The notes: generated by a model not told the origin, from the letters alone. A DNA stretch of 64,000 nt from Elephas maximus indicus (GCF_024166365.1 NC_064839.1:20818878-20882877); one strand, 5' to 3'. Positions 9,290-20,925 are shown, counted from the stretch's first letter. Numbers and translations are program-made.

Positions 9290-10930
9290 TCCATTTGCTA
9301 AGGATTTATTGAGCTCCTGCTATGCGATAAGCACCCTGCTAGATGCCAGGGATTCAGAGATGAGAAAGAGAGCATAGACCACCCTCTCAGACTTACCATC
9401 TAGTGGGGAGTCGGCCAGCAATGAGACAGTCACACAATGAAATGCATAGTTACAAACATTTTAGTGCTCTGAAGCAGATGTGGAACAGAACCTCAAATTC
9501 TTAAAAAATCCAGACTTACTGGACTGGCTGACGCTGGAGGCTCTTGTCCTGAGGCTATTGCTCTGAGATACTCTTTAAACTCTGAACTGAAACTAGCCCC
9601 TGAGGTCACCTGGTAGCTAAACAACAGATTGGCTTACAAAAAAATGACTATCACCACTGAATACGGCTCCTTCCCCCCGACAAAAAAAAAAAAAAAAAAA
9701 TCAGGTATATGAGACCAAATGGTCCACAATCACTTTAAAGATGAGAATGTAAGGGGCAGGGAAACTTGATTAATGGGAACAGAACAACCAGAAAGGAAAT
9801 AATGAGAGTGGTCATGCATTGTGAAGACTGTAGCCAATGCCGCTATACAATTTGTATAGAAATTGTTGAACGGGAATCTAAACTGCTGTATAAACCTTCA
9901 CTGACAACACAATAAAATATTATTAAAAGGAAATAGTAAAGGCAAAGATGAAGAAGAAAGTGCTCAGTGAAAGCATATCCTCAGAGGATCCTGGGAGCTC
10001 AGGGTGTGAGCTGAGAATGGAAGGAAGAGTTGGTGTTATCTGGATAAAGACAGCAGGGTGGTGAGGAGGCCAGCAGAGAAGCTTGTACCAAAGCCCTGAG
10101 AAGGAATTGGCTGAGGAATTGAAAAAGGACCCGCACAGCTGGAACAGAGCACAGGACGAAATGACGAATAAGGTTAGGCTGGCACAGTGGATGGTCAGGG
10201 CTGAAAAGCTCCACTGGGTGTTGGAGCTTCCATCCCACAGTTAACAAGAAGCCAATGAAAATAAAACAGGTGAGAGACATAGTGAGATTTACAGTTTTAA
10301 AAGATCTCTCTTCAATCAGAGAAATTTGAATATGGATTGGATATTATGCTGAGGACTCAAGGTGACAGCATATCACGTTTAACTGAGAATAAAGCAAGTG
10401 CTTAATAAATGCTTCCCACGGTGACGGATTGGAGCAAGCAAGTGACAGAAGCACACGTATGCATTTAGAAATCCCTCTAGTTGCAGTGGGTAGGATGAAT
10501 TAGAGAGGAGCCAGGACAGGGGGATGTTTAGGGTACAAGAGACCAGGTTAAAGGTAATGAGCACCTGTACTAGGGGAGTAACAGTGGGAAGGAGCAGGGT
10601 AGGAAAATGTAACAGAGAAGATCTAATGAACCTGGCAGGTGATTAGATGAAAGGGCCAAGGTAGGGGAGAAGTGAGGGCTTTAGGGAGGATGTTGAGTTT
10701 ATGCAACTAGAGAACAGTGGTGCTGTTATAGGAGGACAGTGTTCAGTAATGAAATTGAGTAGGGCATGTTGAGTTTGAGGGGATGGTTGGAATCCAGGTG
10801 TGCATCTACTTCCAAATGTATTTACTTCTGAAGGTGTATACTTTCATGTGTATCCTGGTAGATCCTGATGGAGATATCCACCAAGAAGTAGGAAATATGA
10901 GATGAGGCTGTAGTTCAAGGTAACTGATGT
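9290..10930. mobile_element. Old L2-like interspersed repeat, interrupted
   Basis: 9290-9490 (TTTATTGAGCTCCTGCTATG, CTAGATGCCAGGGATTCAG) and 9960-10930 (AGAAGCCAATGAAAATAAAA, CAGTTTTAAAAGATCTCTCT, GCATGTTGAGTTTGAGGGGA) look like one old repeat split by a later element. I am not certain of the exact family name. Confidence 0.5.
9520..9925 (+). mobile_element. Unclassified interspersed repeat, copy 1
   Basis: A-rich stretch ending TGTATAGAAATTGTTGAACG, CTGCTGTATAAACC and ACACAATAAAATATT. Related to 63415-63625. No coding frame. The polyadenylation-like end suggests a retroposon tail. Confidence 0.45.
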
Positions 10931-11164
10931 AAGCTTTCCCATTACCTTTACTATAGGTTCCTGATTTGTACATCCTAAGGTCTTGGAATGGGTTATTCAA
11001 ATGTAATGTCACATGGACACCACAGCAGCCTTTTCCTAAAGCTAATGCTTAAAAGATCGTGGCTGCCTCTCTTACAAGTAAGGGCAGTGTTTCCGAAATG
11101 ATTTGTACAATTGGATGCTCTATGAAAAGAATATTCTGTGGTCAAATACATTTGAGAAGCGTTT

Positions 11165-13217
11165 GATTAACCAAAATTAAGAACATTCCTTTAATGCAGG
11201 CCTTTAGTATGCTGAAGCTGAAGAAAATTAAAACAAGTCCAAGAGAGCCAAAGTACAACCTTGAGCATATCCCACGTAAATTTAGAGACTGTCTCAAGAA
11301 TAGATTTGATGCACTGAACACTAATGACCAAAGACCAGATGAATTGTGAAATGACATCCAGGGCATCATACATGAAGAAAACAAAAGGTCATTAAAAAGA
11401 CAGGAAAGAAAGAAAAGACCAGAATGGATGTTAGAAGAGACTCTGAAACTTGCTTTTGAATGTCCAGTAGCTAAACTGAAAGGAAGAAATGATGAAGTAA
11501 AAGAACTGAAAGGAAGATTTCAAAGGGTGGCTCGAGAAGACAGAGTAAAGTATTATAATAAAATGTACAAAGACCTGGAGTTAGAAAATCGAAAGGGAAG
11601 AACACACTCAACATTTCTCAAGTTGAAAGAACTGAAGAAAATTTCAAGCCTCGAGTTGCAATACTGAAGGACTCCATGGAGAAGATATTGAGTGAAGAAG
11701 GAAGTATCAAAAGAAAATGGAAGGGACACACACAGACATTGCACCAAAAAGAATTAGTCTACCATTTCAGGAGGTAGCATATGATCAAGGACTGATGGTA
11801 TTAAAGGAAGAAGTCCAAGCTTCACTGAAGGCATTGGCAAAAAACAAGGCTCCAGGAACTGACGGAAAACCTACTGAGATGTTTCAACAAACGGATATAG
11901 CACTGGAGGCTCTTACTTGTCTGTGTCAAGAAATTTGGAAGATAGCTACCTGGCCAACCTACTGGCAGAGATCCATATTTGTACCCATTCGAAAGAAAGG
12001 TGATCCAACAGAATGTGGAAATTATCAAACAATATCATTAACATCACACACAAGTAAAACTTTGCTGAAGATCACTCAAAAGTGGTTGCAGCAGTACATC
12101 AACAGGGAACTGCCAGAAGTTCAAGTTGGATTCAGAAGAGGACGTGAAAAGAGGGATATCATTGCTGATGTCAGACGGATCTTGGCTGAAAGCAGAGAAT
12201 ACCAGAAAGATGTTGACTTGTGTTTTATTGGCTATGCAAAGGCATTTGACTGAGTGGATCATGACAAATTATAGATAACATTGCAAAGAATGGGATTTCC
12301 AGAACACTTAATTGTGCTCATGAGGAATGTGTACATAGACAAAGAGGCAGTCGTTGGAATAGAACAAAGGGGATACCATGTGGTTTAAAGTTGTATCCTT
12401 TCACCCTACTTATTCAATCTGTATGCTGAGCAAATAATCCAAGAAGCTGGGCTATATGAAGAAGAATGCAGCATCAGGATTGGAGGAAGACTCATGAACA
12501 AGCTGCGATATGCAGATGATATAACCTTGTTTGCTGAAAGTGAAGAGGACTTGAAGTGCTTACTGATGAAGATTGGATTACAATCTTCAGTATGGATTAC
12601 ACCTCAACATAGAGAAAACAAAAATCTTCACAACTGGACCAATAAGCAACATCATGATAAATGGAGAAAAGTTCGAAGAGAAAAGGATTTCATTTTACTT
12701 GGATCCATGATCAATACCCATGGAATCAAATGACATATTGCACTGGGCAAATCCAAAGATGTCACTTTGAGGATTAAGGTGTGCCTGACCCAAGCCATGG
12801 TATTTTCAGTTGCCTCATATGCATGCAAAAGCTGGACAATGAATAAGGGAGACAGAAGAAGAATTGACGTCTTTGAATGATGGTGTTGGCAAAGAATATT
12901 GAATATACCATGGACTGCCAGAAGAATGAACAAACCTGCCTTGGAAGAAGTACAGGCAGAATGCTCCTTAGAAGCAATAATGGTGAGTCTTTTTCTTACA
13001 TACTTTGAACCTGTTATAAGGAGGTATCAGTCCCTTGAGAAGGACATCACGCTTGGTAAAGTAGAGGGTCATCAAAAAAGACGAAGACCCTCAACGAGAT
13101 GGATTGACACAGTGGCTGCAATGATTGAGAGGATGGCACAGGGCAGGGCAGTGTTTCATTCTGTTGTACCTAGAGTTACTAAGAGTCGGAACCAACTTGA
13201 TGGCACCTACAACAACA
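11165..13217 (+). mobile_element. RTE (BovB-like) LINE, 5'-truncated and decayed
   Basis: About 2.05 kb of a non-LTR retrotransposon. Frame pieces at 11428-11667, 11717-12253, 12494-12733 and 12899-13255 align in order with an RTE polyprotein: linker, then reverse transcriptase (KNKAPGTDGKPTEMF near the N-side, YAKAFD at 12236-12250, and the catalytic YADD at 12509-12520), then the C-terminal region. Breaks include TGA directly after YAKAFD (12251-12253), TGA at 12731-12733 and frame changes near 11660 and 12600. The endonuclease domain is absent. The 3' end AGAGTCGGAACCAACTTGAT with an (AAC)n-like tail matches AfroSINE 3' ends. Dead copy; no intact open frame over about 180 residues. Confidence 0.88.
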
Positions 13218-13219
13218 GT

Positions 13220-14285
13220 AAGCTGATGTGTTTTGTGTGCTGGAGAGAGACATGACATGCAATACTTCTCAAACTTATCTTCCTGCAGAACTGTTTGTTT
13301 ACTTGGAAAGGTACTCAGCCCTGAAAGCCAAGCTATCTGGGCCTGGAGTGGAGAAGGTCTCCAGGTCTTCAGTGTCTTCGATCAGAATTTTTCACACTTT
13401 CATGTGTGCATGCATTAATATGGAGCTTGAGATCCAGTATTTCTAACCAGGTGGTGCTGCTGATGCTGGTCCACAGACCACATTTGAAGGAGGGTCTTAG
13501 AAGACCACTTTCAATTGGCCAATCCCCCTTGGGCAATGCAATGAACCTTCAGGCCAGAGTGGGTAGTTGTCATTGCAATTATTCATTGTTTTCTTCCTCC
13601 CTTTTGTACCGTCCCCACAGCCTGAATCACAGTTGCTCACAAGTTACAATTGGCTTCCTATCTGAAGCATGGAAGGAGGCAGTGAACTGTGGACATCTGA
13701 AAAGGTAGGCTATCAGCAGGACAGAGAAGAAGGGCCTGGAGGACTCACAGATCACATCTGAATGAACAGCCCCTGAAATATACACCTGTCTACAAATCTT
13801 CCAGGTAGAGTCAGGGATGTGGGGTAGATGCTGCTGTGGCCCCAGGGTGGCATCAGAGCTCATGGCTGGAAACGATAGGACATGTGTACCTAATGGCGTA
13901 AGTGTGTGTGTGTGAGCGTGTGTGTGCAATATTTCTTTCAAAACTACAAAATCATCTTAATTAGATTTAACAGTTCTCCAGTCCCTTATTTAGAATGGAA
14001 TGTGGGGCCTGGGCTCTGTTTTCCTTTAACATGGGAACGGAGAATGAAAATAAACTTTGGTTTTACTGCGGCTGAGAAGCAAAGGGAGACCTCTGGATTT
14101 TAAGCTGTGGGTGCCCTGCCCCTGCAGCTGTCATTGGACATGGATGGGGCCTTCTGTAGAATGGAGGTTCCTGGGAGGCTGGTGGAAGCTGCACACCAGG
14201 ATACCTGCTCCACTCCTGCCCATCCAAGCCCCGCCTTTCAGCCTTTGGAAGGCCTTCTGCCAAAGGGCCTAGCTTTTTAAGGCTG
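13220..14285. other. Unique intergenic sequence
   Basis: No gene recognised. A (TG)n-like run lies at 13902-13926. 13430-13500 weakly recalls a MER5-type element (GTGGTGCTGCTGATGCTGG). Confidence 0.35.
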
Positions 14286-14289
14286 CAAC

Positions 14290-14778
14290 TTTGGGGTCAC
14301 AGAGCATTAGGTTTGGATCTCAGCTGTGCTATTTACCAGCTCTGTGACCTTGGACAAGTCGCTTAACCACTCTTCAGTAAGATGGAGCTACTAATACCTG
14401 CTCCCATACCCATGGGATGATTGTAAGGATGTGATGAGATAATGCATATCAAGGATAGGGACATATTAGCTCTTGGTTTTGTTGTTGTTGTTAGGTGCCA
14501 TCAAGTCGGCTCCAACACATGTAAAACAGAACACTGCCTGGTCCTGTGTCATCTATATGGTATATTTCAGTCCACGGTTTCGGCTATTGTGTCAACCCAT
14601 CTTATCGAGGGTTTTCATTGTTTTTGCTGAACCTGTACTTTACTAAAGCATGTTGTCCTCTTCTGGTGATTGGTCTTTCCTGAAGAGGTTTCCAAAGTAA
14701 GTGAGCCACAGTCTCGCCATCCTCATTTCTAAGGAGCGTTCTGGTTGTATAAATGCTCGATAAATGTTAGCTTTTTTT
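14290..14778 (+). mobile_element. MIR split by an RTE fragment
   Basis: MIR at 14290-14475 (CTGTGACCTTGGACAAGTCG, CTTAACCACTCTTCAG), resuming at 14750 with ATAAATGCTCGATAAATGTT, the MIR 3' end. Confidence 0.7.
14480..14750 (-). mobile_element. RTE 3' end fragment
   Basis: Begins GTTGTTGTTGTTAGGTGCCA and contains AACCTGTACTTTACTAAAGC, the reverse of the RTE 3' region also seen at 24676-25015. About 270 bp, heavily 5'-truncated. Confidence 0.7.
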
Positions 14779-14779
14779 T

Positions 14780-15450
14780 TTTTTTTTAACTTATCCAAGA
14801 GTCTAACGAGTAAGAACTAATGTACTTCTTGGACATGTTTGTTTTATGGATGTGAGTACTTCTAATACTTTAACCATTCCAAGCAGAGCTTCTGTTGGTT
14901 TCTCAAAGCACCTGTGAAGGGCCAAGAGGGAAGCGTCCCCTATGAAGCAACAGGTCCAGAGGCTGAGGCGTGTCCAGGGCTGCACCTCCAGTAGACAGAC
15001 ACTGGGACAAAACTAAATCATAGGTTGGCATCTCTGGAATCCTGAGAAATCACTTTACAAGGGAAGTGATTCCTTAATAAACAGTCCCCTTGGGAACAAA
15101 ATGCCTTTAGACCCAGCATGTTAAAATCCAGAAAAGAAAACCTATAAATATCCTCCCACATTTTGAGCTGGAGTGGCCTCTGTTTGCTCCAAAGGTAGTC
15201 TTCCGTCTGGCCCTTCCTAGCAAAGGGTAGTGAGGCTCGGCCTTTCAAAGAGTGGAGAAGCCCCTATGTGCTGTTTGCAACCCTTATCTCCTTGGTGGAC
15301 TCTAACTCACCCTCCTTTCAGCCTCTCTAACCCTCCATCCACATGGGGGAGGGCCTTGTAACCAGACATTAACACCTGGAGGAGGACTGACCAAAAATCT
15401 TCAAAAGAGTAACTATTAGTGATAATAACCACTTTTCCCCTGCCAAAAAA
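14780..15450. other. Unique intergenic sequence
   Basis: No gene or clear repeat recognised. Confidence 0.35.
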
Positions 15451-15454
15451 CCCA

Positions 15455-16162
15455 AATGATAGATGCCATTAAGTTGATTCCAACTCATGGCAATCCCATG
15501 TGTGTCAGAGTAGAACTATGCTCCAGAGGGGTTTCAATGACTGATTTTTTGGAAGTAGATTGGCAGGGCTTTCTTCTGATGCATCTGAACTTCCAGACCC
15601 TCCAACCTTTTAGGTAATAGCTGTCTTAGGCTGGGTCCTCTAGAGAAGAAAAGCCAGGAAAGCATATAGTTATATATAGAGAGAGATTTACATCAAGGAA
15701 ATGGCTCGTGCGCTTGTAGAGGCTAGAAACTTCCAAGTCTGTGGGTTAGACTGAAAGCTTCTTCTGGCTCACATGCTGCAGAGGCTGATGAATTTCAAGA
15801 TCAGCAGGCAAGTTGGCAGGTCAGCTGCTAGCTCAGGTCCCAAGAACTGGAGATCAGAAGAACAGGAGCCAGAGCAAGCAAAAGCCCATGAGCCTTGCCA
15901 GGAAGTCCACCTATATTGGATGCAGACCACACCCCCAAGGAAACTCCCTTTCAACTGATAGGCTACTCACAGCAGATTCTATCATGAAGGTGATCACATT
16001 GTATCAGATCTCATCATGGAGGTGATTACATCATTATACAATTGCCAAACTAGATCCCAGCTGCCAAACCACTGAGAATCATGGCCCAGCCAAGTTAACA
16101 CACAACCTTAATGATCACAACAGCTGAGTGCTTATCATTTTGCACCACCCAGAGACTCCCAA
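15455..16162 (-). mobile_element. Type L AfroSINE split by an LTR
   Basis: 3' part at 15455-15621 (GATGCCATTAAGTTGATTCC ...) and head at 16120-16162 (CAGCTGAGTGCTTATC ... CACCCAGAGACTCCC). Collinear once the LTR is removed. Confidence 0.75.
15622..16119 (-). mobile_element. MaLR-like solo LTR inserted in a SINE
   Basis: 498 bp with TG...CA ends (plus strand TGTCTTAGG ... TGATCACA) and target duplications ATAGC/ACAGC. The minus strand has TTCTCAGTGGTTTGGCAGC and GGACCCAGCCTAAGACA. Same family as 60788-61680. No internal region. Confidence 0.7.
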
Positions 16163-16224
16163 TAACCACTTTGCTTAATCTTCTACCCATCGTTTAATTT
16201 CTTTCCTCAAGTTCCAGGCTAGGA

Positions 16225-16350
16225 AGCAGTTTGTGGATGAGAAAACTGAGGCCCCAAAGAGGTGACGTGACTTTATGGATGTCACATATAAAGCTGGGGT
16301 GTGAACTTGGCTTTGTTGGTCACCAAAGCCCAGTGTTTTTCATGGAACCA
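16225..16350 (-). mobile_element. MIR fragment
   Basis: GATGAGAAAACTGAGGCCCC, AAGAGGTGACGTGACTTT, GGGTGTGAACTTGGC: reverse MIR. Confidence 0.65.
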
Positions 16351-16905
16351 CCATGGGCGTCTCCTTTTCCTTGTTGCCAAGCACAAGTCAAACAGCTCAG
16401 CCTCGACTCCTCTTACCAAACATAAGCTCGTCCCTCCCTAGCCCCTGCTCCCAATGCACACATAAATACGTCGCCTTTTCTGGCACCTCTGATATGATTC
16501 AGTTTGTACTTAGTGCTGTTTTGTATGACAGTCCTCATCCCCCTGGGATGAGCTTGGGCACTTTTTAATGTATCTTGATATACTTGCTTCTCTTGATAAC
16601 AGTGAGTACATTGTTACTCTCACCCCTGCTGAAAGACAGTGGCATCCGGCATCTGGGCTCATCTCCTGTGCTGTTGGAGGGTCACTGTATTTCCTCTTCT
16701 CTTGAAACAGGTGACCCTCCTAGTGGATTGTATATCAGGGCAGTCCTCAGTGTCTGCTTTGGCCATCCTGTGCAGCTGGGGGCCATCAAGGGGGAAGGTC
16801 CCCAAGCTGGTTCAGTGCTATGAAAATGCCTAAAATACTCTAGGGGGAGAGATGACATGTTTTGTTCACTCTTGCAAACAAAAGATACAGTGGTTTTACA
16901 GAAGC
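16351..16905. other. Unique intergenic sequence
   Basis: No gene or clear repeat recognised. Confidence 0.35.
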
Positions 16906-16909
16906 GATT

Positions 16910-17111
16910 TTTAGTTGCTGTCTGGTTGATCCTGACTCATGGTGACCCCCGTGTGTGCAGAGTAGAGTTGCTACATAGTATTTTCAAGGCTGTGACCTTT
17001 CAGAAGCAGATTGCCAGGTTTGTCTTCGAAGGCGCCTCTGCGTGGGTTCGAACCACCAACTTTTTGGCGAGGAGTTGAGCGCTTACCTGTTTGTGCCACC
17101 CAGGGACTCCT
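16910..17111 (-). mobile_element. Type L AfroSINE
   Basis: TTTTTAGTTGCTGTCTGGTT through GTTTGTGCCACCCAGGGACT. Confidence 0.85.
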
Positions 17112-17189
17112 CACAGTAGCGATAGGCTGAAAAGTTAATTACAGTAACATGTGGTAGAGATTGTCACCCAGCCAACACCCACTTTCTTT

Positions 17190-17460
17190 TCTTCCCCATC
17201 AACAGAACCCTAATCATTGATGGCAGTAGGGTGGCCAGCTCTAAGACTTTTCTCCAACCTCTCTTACAGCCATCTGGGGCTATGACTAAATTCTGGCCAG
17301 TGAGATGTGCAGGGAAGTTGTTGGGAAAGGCTTCCAGGAAGTCTTCATAAAAGAGTAACAGATAGCTAAGGAAAGCTTTTTTGCCCTTATTCCCTTCTCC
17401 TTCTTGGGACATAAACGTGATAGTGGGAGCTTCAAAAGTCATTTTAGACTGTAATGTGAT
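17190..17460. mobile_element. Old interspersed repeat (unnamed)
   Basis: ATTCTGGCCAGTGAGATGTG, CTTCCAGGAAGTCTTCATAA and AACGTGATAGTGGGAGCTTC recall a common old eutherian repeat. A weaker relative may lie at 22880-23060. Confidence 0.4.
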
Positions 17461-17925
17461 GGTAAGGATGAGGGTTTATGGGAATTCTTTGTAAAATTCT
17501 TGGAACTTTTCTGTAAATGTGAAATTATATCAAAAGAGAATAACAAAAGTAGATGGCATGTTAGAGTTTATGCTGAGAGTTGAACCCAGTCCTTCTGACC
17601 CCTGTTCTCTCTATTGTCCCTCATGCTTCTCCTCCTTGCTCAGTGAGGATCTACTGAGGAGCTTCAAGTTAAGTCCAGTCATTTATGGACGGGGTCCCTG
17701 TCATCGGTGAAGGGAGAAGGAAGAAAGAATGAGAGGGTGCTCTCCAAAGACTTGCTACCAAGTCTCCAGGATCATCTGGGAGCTGCTGGAGCAGAGGTTA
17801 AGGAGGTTTCTGTCTGGGTCCTGGTGTGGACAAAGGGGGACATGCCCAGCCTTTGAGGGGCACCTGTGCACTCTAATCTTCCATCTCACCCACCCACTGT
17901 CTCCTCTGTCTTCCCTGAACATATA
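17460..17925. other. Unique intergenic sequence
   Basis: No gene or repeat recognised. Confidence 0.35.
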
Positions 17926-17928
17926 CCA

Positions 17929-18097
17929 AGCCAAAAAACCAAACCCGTTCCCATCAAGTCAATTCTGACTCTCAGTGACCTTATAGGACAGAGCAGAACT
18001 GCCCCAAAGGGTTTCCAAGGAGCGCCTGGTGGATTTGAACTGCTGACCTTTTGGTTAGCATCTGTAGCTCTTAACCACTATGCCACCAGGGTTTCCT
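17929..18097 (-). mobile_element. Type S AfroSINE
   Basis: AAACCAAACCCGTTCCCATC through TATGCCACCAGGGTTTCC; full length. Confidence 0.9.
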
Positions 18098-18344
18098 GAA
18101 CATATACAGGGAGACTTTATTCACTGTGATATATTATCCCCTCCCTTATCTTTCCCCATTCCCAGTATCTTGCATGAAAATACTTCTTTCATATTCCTCT
18201 CATACTCAAAAATGTTGCATCTCAAGAATTTCAACAGCAAATCAATGCAATGGCAAAAGGATAAAAGGAACAAGCTTCTTCCCTCCTTTGCCACCCCCCT
18301 CCATTAGTTTGTAAGTGAGTATTCAGAGCTCCTACTCTGGAAGC

Positions 18345-18530
18345 ATATGTGATTAAGAGCTTGGCAGTGATGTCAGGAAGAAGTGGGTTCAAAACATCAC
18401 TCTGCCCCTTGAACCTGCAAAGTGAGCATGTCGATAGCATTGACCTCATATAGTAGTTTCGAGGGTTAAATGAGATAAGCACGTAAGGTGCTTATCAGAG
18501 TGCTCAACAAATGTTAGATATCTTTAGTAG
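18345..18530 (+). mobile_element. MIR SINE
   Basis: GTGATTAAGAGCTTGG, GAAGTGGGTTCAAAAC, GGTTAAATGAGATAAGCACG, GAGTGCTCAACAAATGTTAG: near full length. Confidence 0.75.
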
Positions 18531-18534
18531 TGGT

Positions 18535-19195
18535 GTAACAGTGTCAATAGTAGCAATATTGTGCAGCAGCAAGAAAGAGGAGCCACAGAGAAGGTCGCAT
18601 TGCTTTCCTGAACCCAAACCAATCTGACCTGTAATTTCATTTAGCCAATGAGTGCACTTGATAGATTCTGAGGTCCTCCAGATAAAGGTATGTGTTCAAG
18701 CTGCCTGGCAAATTGCCTTCCCAAATCTCCCCACACCATATATAACTCAGGGATCCCTTCCTTGAGCCTGGCTGGGAGTCATTGAAGCCGCCATCTTTCC
18801 TGGCTACAGATCTGCATCACTGCACTGTAATTTTCCAGAAAACACCTTCCCCCATTGCCTCTCCTTGGTTAATGTTAGGCAGTAGCAGTTTGCCAGTGTG
18901 GAGGGAAGGCTGTCTGCTTCTTCAGGGGAAAGCAGTACCAGGCTTTTATCCGTTCTGTGCAGGTCTCCCTTCCAATATTGCCATTTGGAATCCCTTTACA
19001 GTAATAACAAGGGTAGGGGTACAACCCTTGGGAGCTTCCCAGCTAAGAAAGCTTCGGACTCTAATATTTTGGGGGTACGACAGCTTCTTATTCTCTTGGG
19101 GAGGTAAAATTATATGGAAGTATTTTCAGTAGGACCGCCCAGCCATAGCTATGCAACAAGAATTCACTCTATTACCACTTGTATTTATTTCCGAG
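18535..19195. other. Unique intergenic sequence
   Basis: No gene or clear repeat. 18610-18690 (CTGTAATTTCATTTAGCCAA) is a weak candidate regulatory block. Confidence 0.3.
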
Positions 19196-19199
19196 GTTG

Positions 19200-19510
19200 G
19201 TCTTAAAAATTACTCCAAAATTGGTGGCTTAAAACAACAGAAATTTATTCTATCACAATGCTGGAGGCTAGAAGTCTGAAACTGAGGTGTCAGTAGAGCC
19301 ATGCTCCCTCTGGAGACTCTAGGAAAGAACCCTTCCTTGACTCTACCAGCTTCTGGTGCTTCCCAGAAACTTTTGGTTGTTCCTTGGCTTTACAGCTGTA
19401 TCATTCCAATATTTGCCTCCCTCTTCACCCAGCCTTCTTTTTTGTGTCTCCTCTGTATCTCTGAGTCCAAATCTCCCTGTCCTTTCTCTTACAAAGACAT
19501 GCCCTACTTG
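19200..19510 (-). mobile_element. MaLR/MLT-like LTR fragment
   Basis: GGTGGCTTAAAACAACAGAA, TTTATTCTATCACAATGC and GGAGGCTAGAAGTCTGAAAC are the reverse of the MLT/MST LTR 3' part. Truncated at the far end, where L1 sequence begins. Confidence 0.6.
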
Positions 19511-19715
19511 TGCTTTAGGTGTCATATCTAAGAAGGCCTTACCTAACGCAAGGTCATGAAGATTTACTTGTATTTTCTTCTAAGAGTTTTATAGTTTTAG
19601 ATCTTACTTTTAAGTCTATTATCCATTTTGTGCTAATTTGTGTATGTGGTGTGAGGAAGGGGTCCAACTTCATTCTTTTGTATGTGAATATCCAGCTGTT
19701 CCCATTTTAAAAATA
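19511..19715 (-). mobile_element. L1 fragment (ORF2 region, antisense)
   Basis: AAGGTCATGAAGATTTACTT, TCTAAGAGTTTTATAGTTTT and GAGGAAGGGGTCCAACTTCA match antisense L1 ORF2 sequence. Non-coding remnant. Confidence 0.7.
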
Positions 19716-19859
19716 CAGAAATAGTTCCATGCCAGTTGGTAAACAGTTCCATGCCCAAGTGCCCCCTCTTCCGCTCTGTCCCTTCCCCGGCCTCCTGAAC
19801 ATTCCCATAATTCAACGACTGAATGGTCAATGCCTGACACAGCAGGAGGCCACAGGATT

Positions 19860-20190
19860 CTGCTAGTTCAGATGCTGGCGAGGTCCCAGCTGTTAAATAT
19901 TTTGAATGTCACACCTGTGTGTTGGTGTGCGTTATGACGCATTCTCAGGCTTGGAGATACTAATATCAATTCAGAGATGTCTCCTAATTTGTCTTTAATA
20001 ATCAAGTTTTGTACCTCGAGGGGGTGTTGCTAAAGCAAAGAGAAATGCCAGCTTTTCTCTAATTATCACACCAATGAGGACTAGAGCCAGAATGAGCTCA
20101 ACATTTGCACAAAAGCCTCTGAACCCAAGATCTCAGAGGCTACGAGAACATTCTGCTGTGGTTTCCCCACAGGCAAACGCTCCTAGCACA
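19860..20190. promoter_or_regulatory. Candidate conserved noncoding element
   Basis: Repeat-free block with GTCTTTAATAATCAAGTTTT, CTCTAATTATCACACCAATG, ACTAATATCAATTCAG, GTTAAATATTTTGAATGTCA and GCGTTATGACGCA. No coding frame. Dense AT-rich factor-like sites in otherwise unremarkable DNA 16 kb past IRX3. Confidence 0.4.
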
Positions 20191-20199
20191 AATATCCTG

Positions 20200-20915
20200 T
20201 CTGAGGACCAGGGAGTAAGGAGGGCTGACTAAAACAGAGGGAGACCTGGTGGATTCCTCCTCTGGTTCGTTCTAGGGGAAATCACCTGGATTCTTCCTTT
20301 GCAAAGCGAGTTTGAAGTCCACAATTTTGCAGGAAGGAAGGGACTCTCTTTCCTGAAAAAGCTGGATAGTCAACATGACTTCCTTAGAGGCCTTTCATTT
20401 ACAGATCAGTCCCTAGAGCCTTGTGCATTGTCTTACCCTTCAGTCAGTGCTCCCTGGGCCACCAGGAGGGACCCTGCCTACCCATCAGTACTGGCTCTGT
20501 TTCTGTCAGCTTTTCAATTCTCCTCCTCCCCCACCATCTCTGTGCAGCCCCTCTCTCCTGCAGTGTCTCAGTTCCATATTTCTGGATAATTATATTCTGG
20601 CAATAGCCCTTCTGCGTGCTATGGCCTTTTCCAAAGTACTACTATTTCCAGCTGGGCCATGCCATCCTGTTCTTCTGCTGATTCCAGGACACAAAAGATC
20701 AGGGAACTGCCAGAAGGGCAGGCCCTGGTGTGGGAACCTCCTGCCTGACCACTATGTGGAAAAGAAAACAGAGGCTTAAGATTCTCAGTGAGAGCATATG
20801 ACAAAGTGGACCAAGCCCAGCTTCAACGACTGACTTCATAAATGGTCCTGTCTGCACCTTAATGTTTCAGTGGGGGTCGGCAGGGGCTGCATATATATTT
20901 AGGGTGCTTAGGTGT
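20200..20915. other. Unique intergenic sequence
   Basis: No gene or repeat recognised. The 118-codon open frame at 20423-20779 has no known domain. Confidence 0.35.
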
Positions 20916-20925
20916 GGCAGAAGAA

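Noticed and set aside
11717-12253. Functional reverse-transcriptase gene
   Set aside because: It ends in a stop immediately after YAKAFD, lacks the endonuclease part and the rest of the polymerase frame is shifted. A dead retrotransposon copy.
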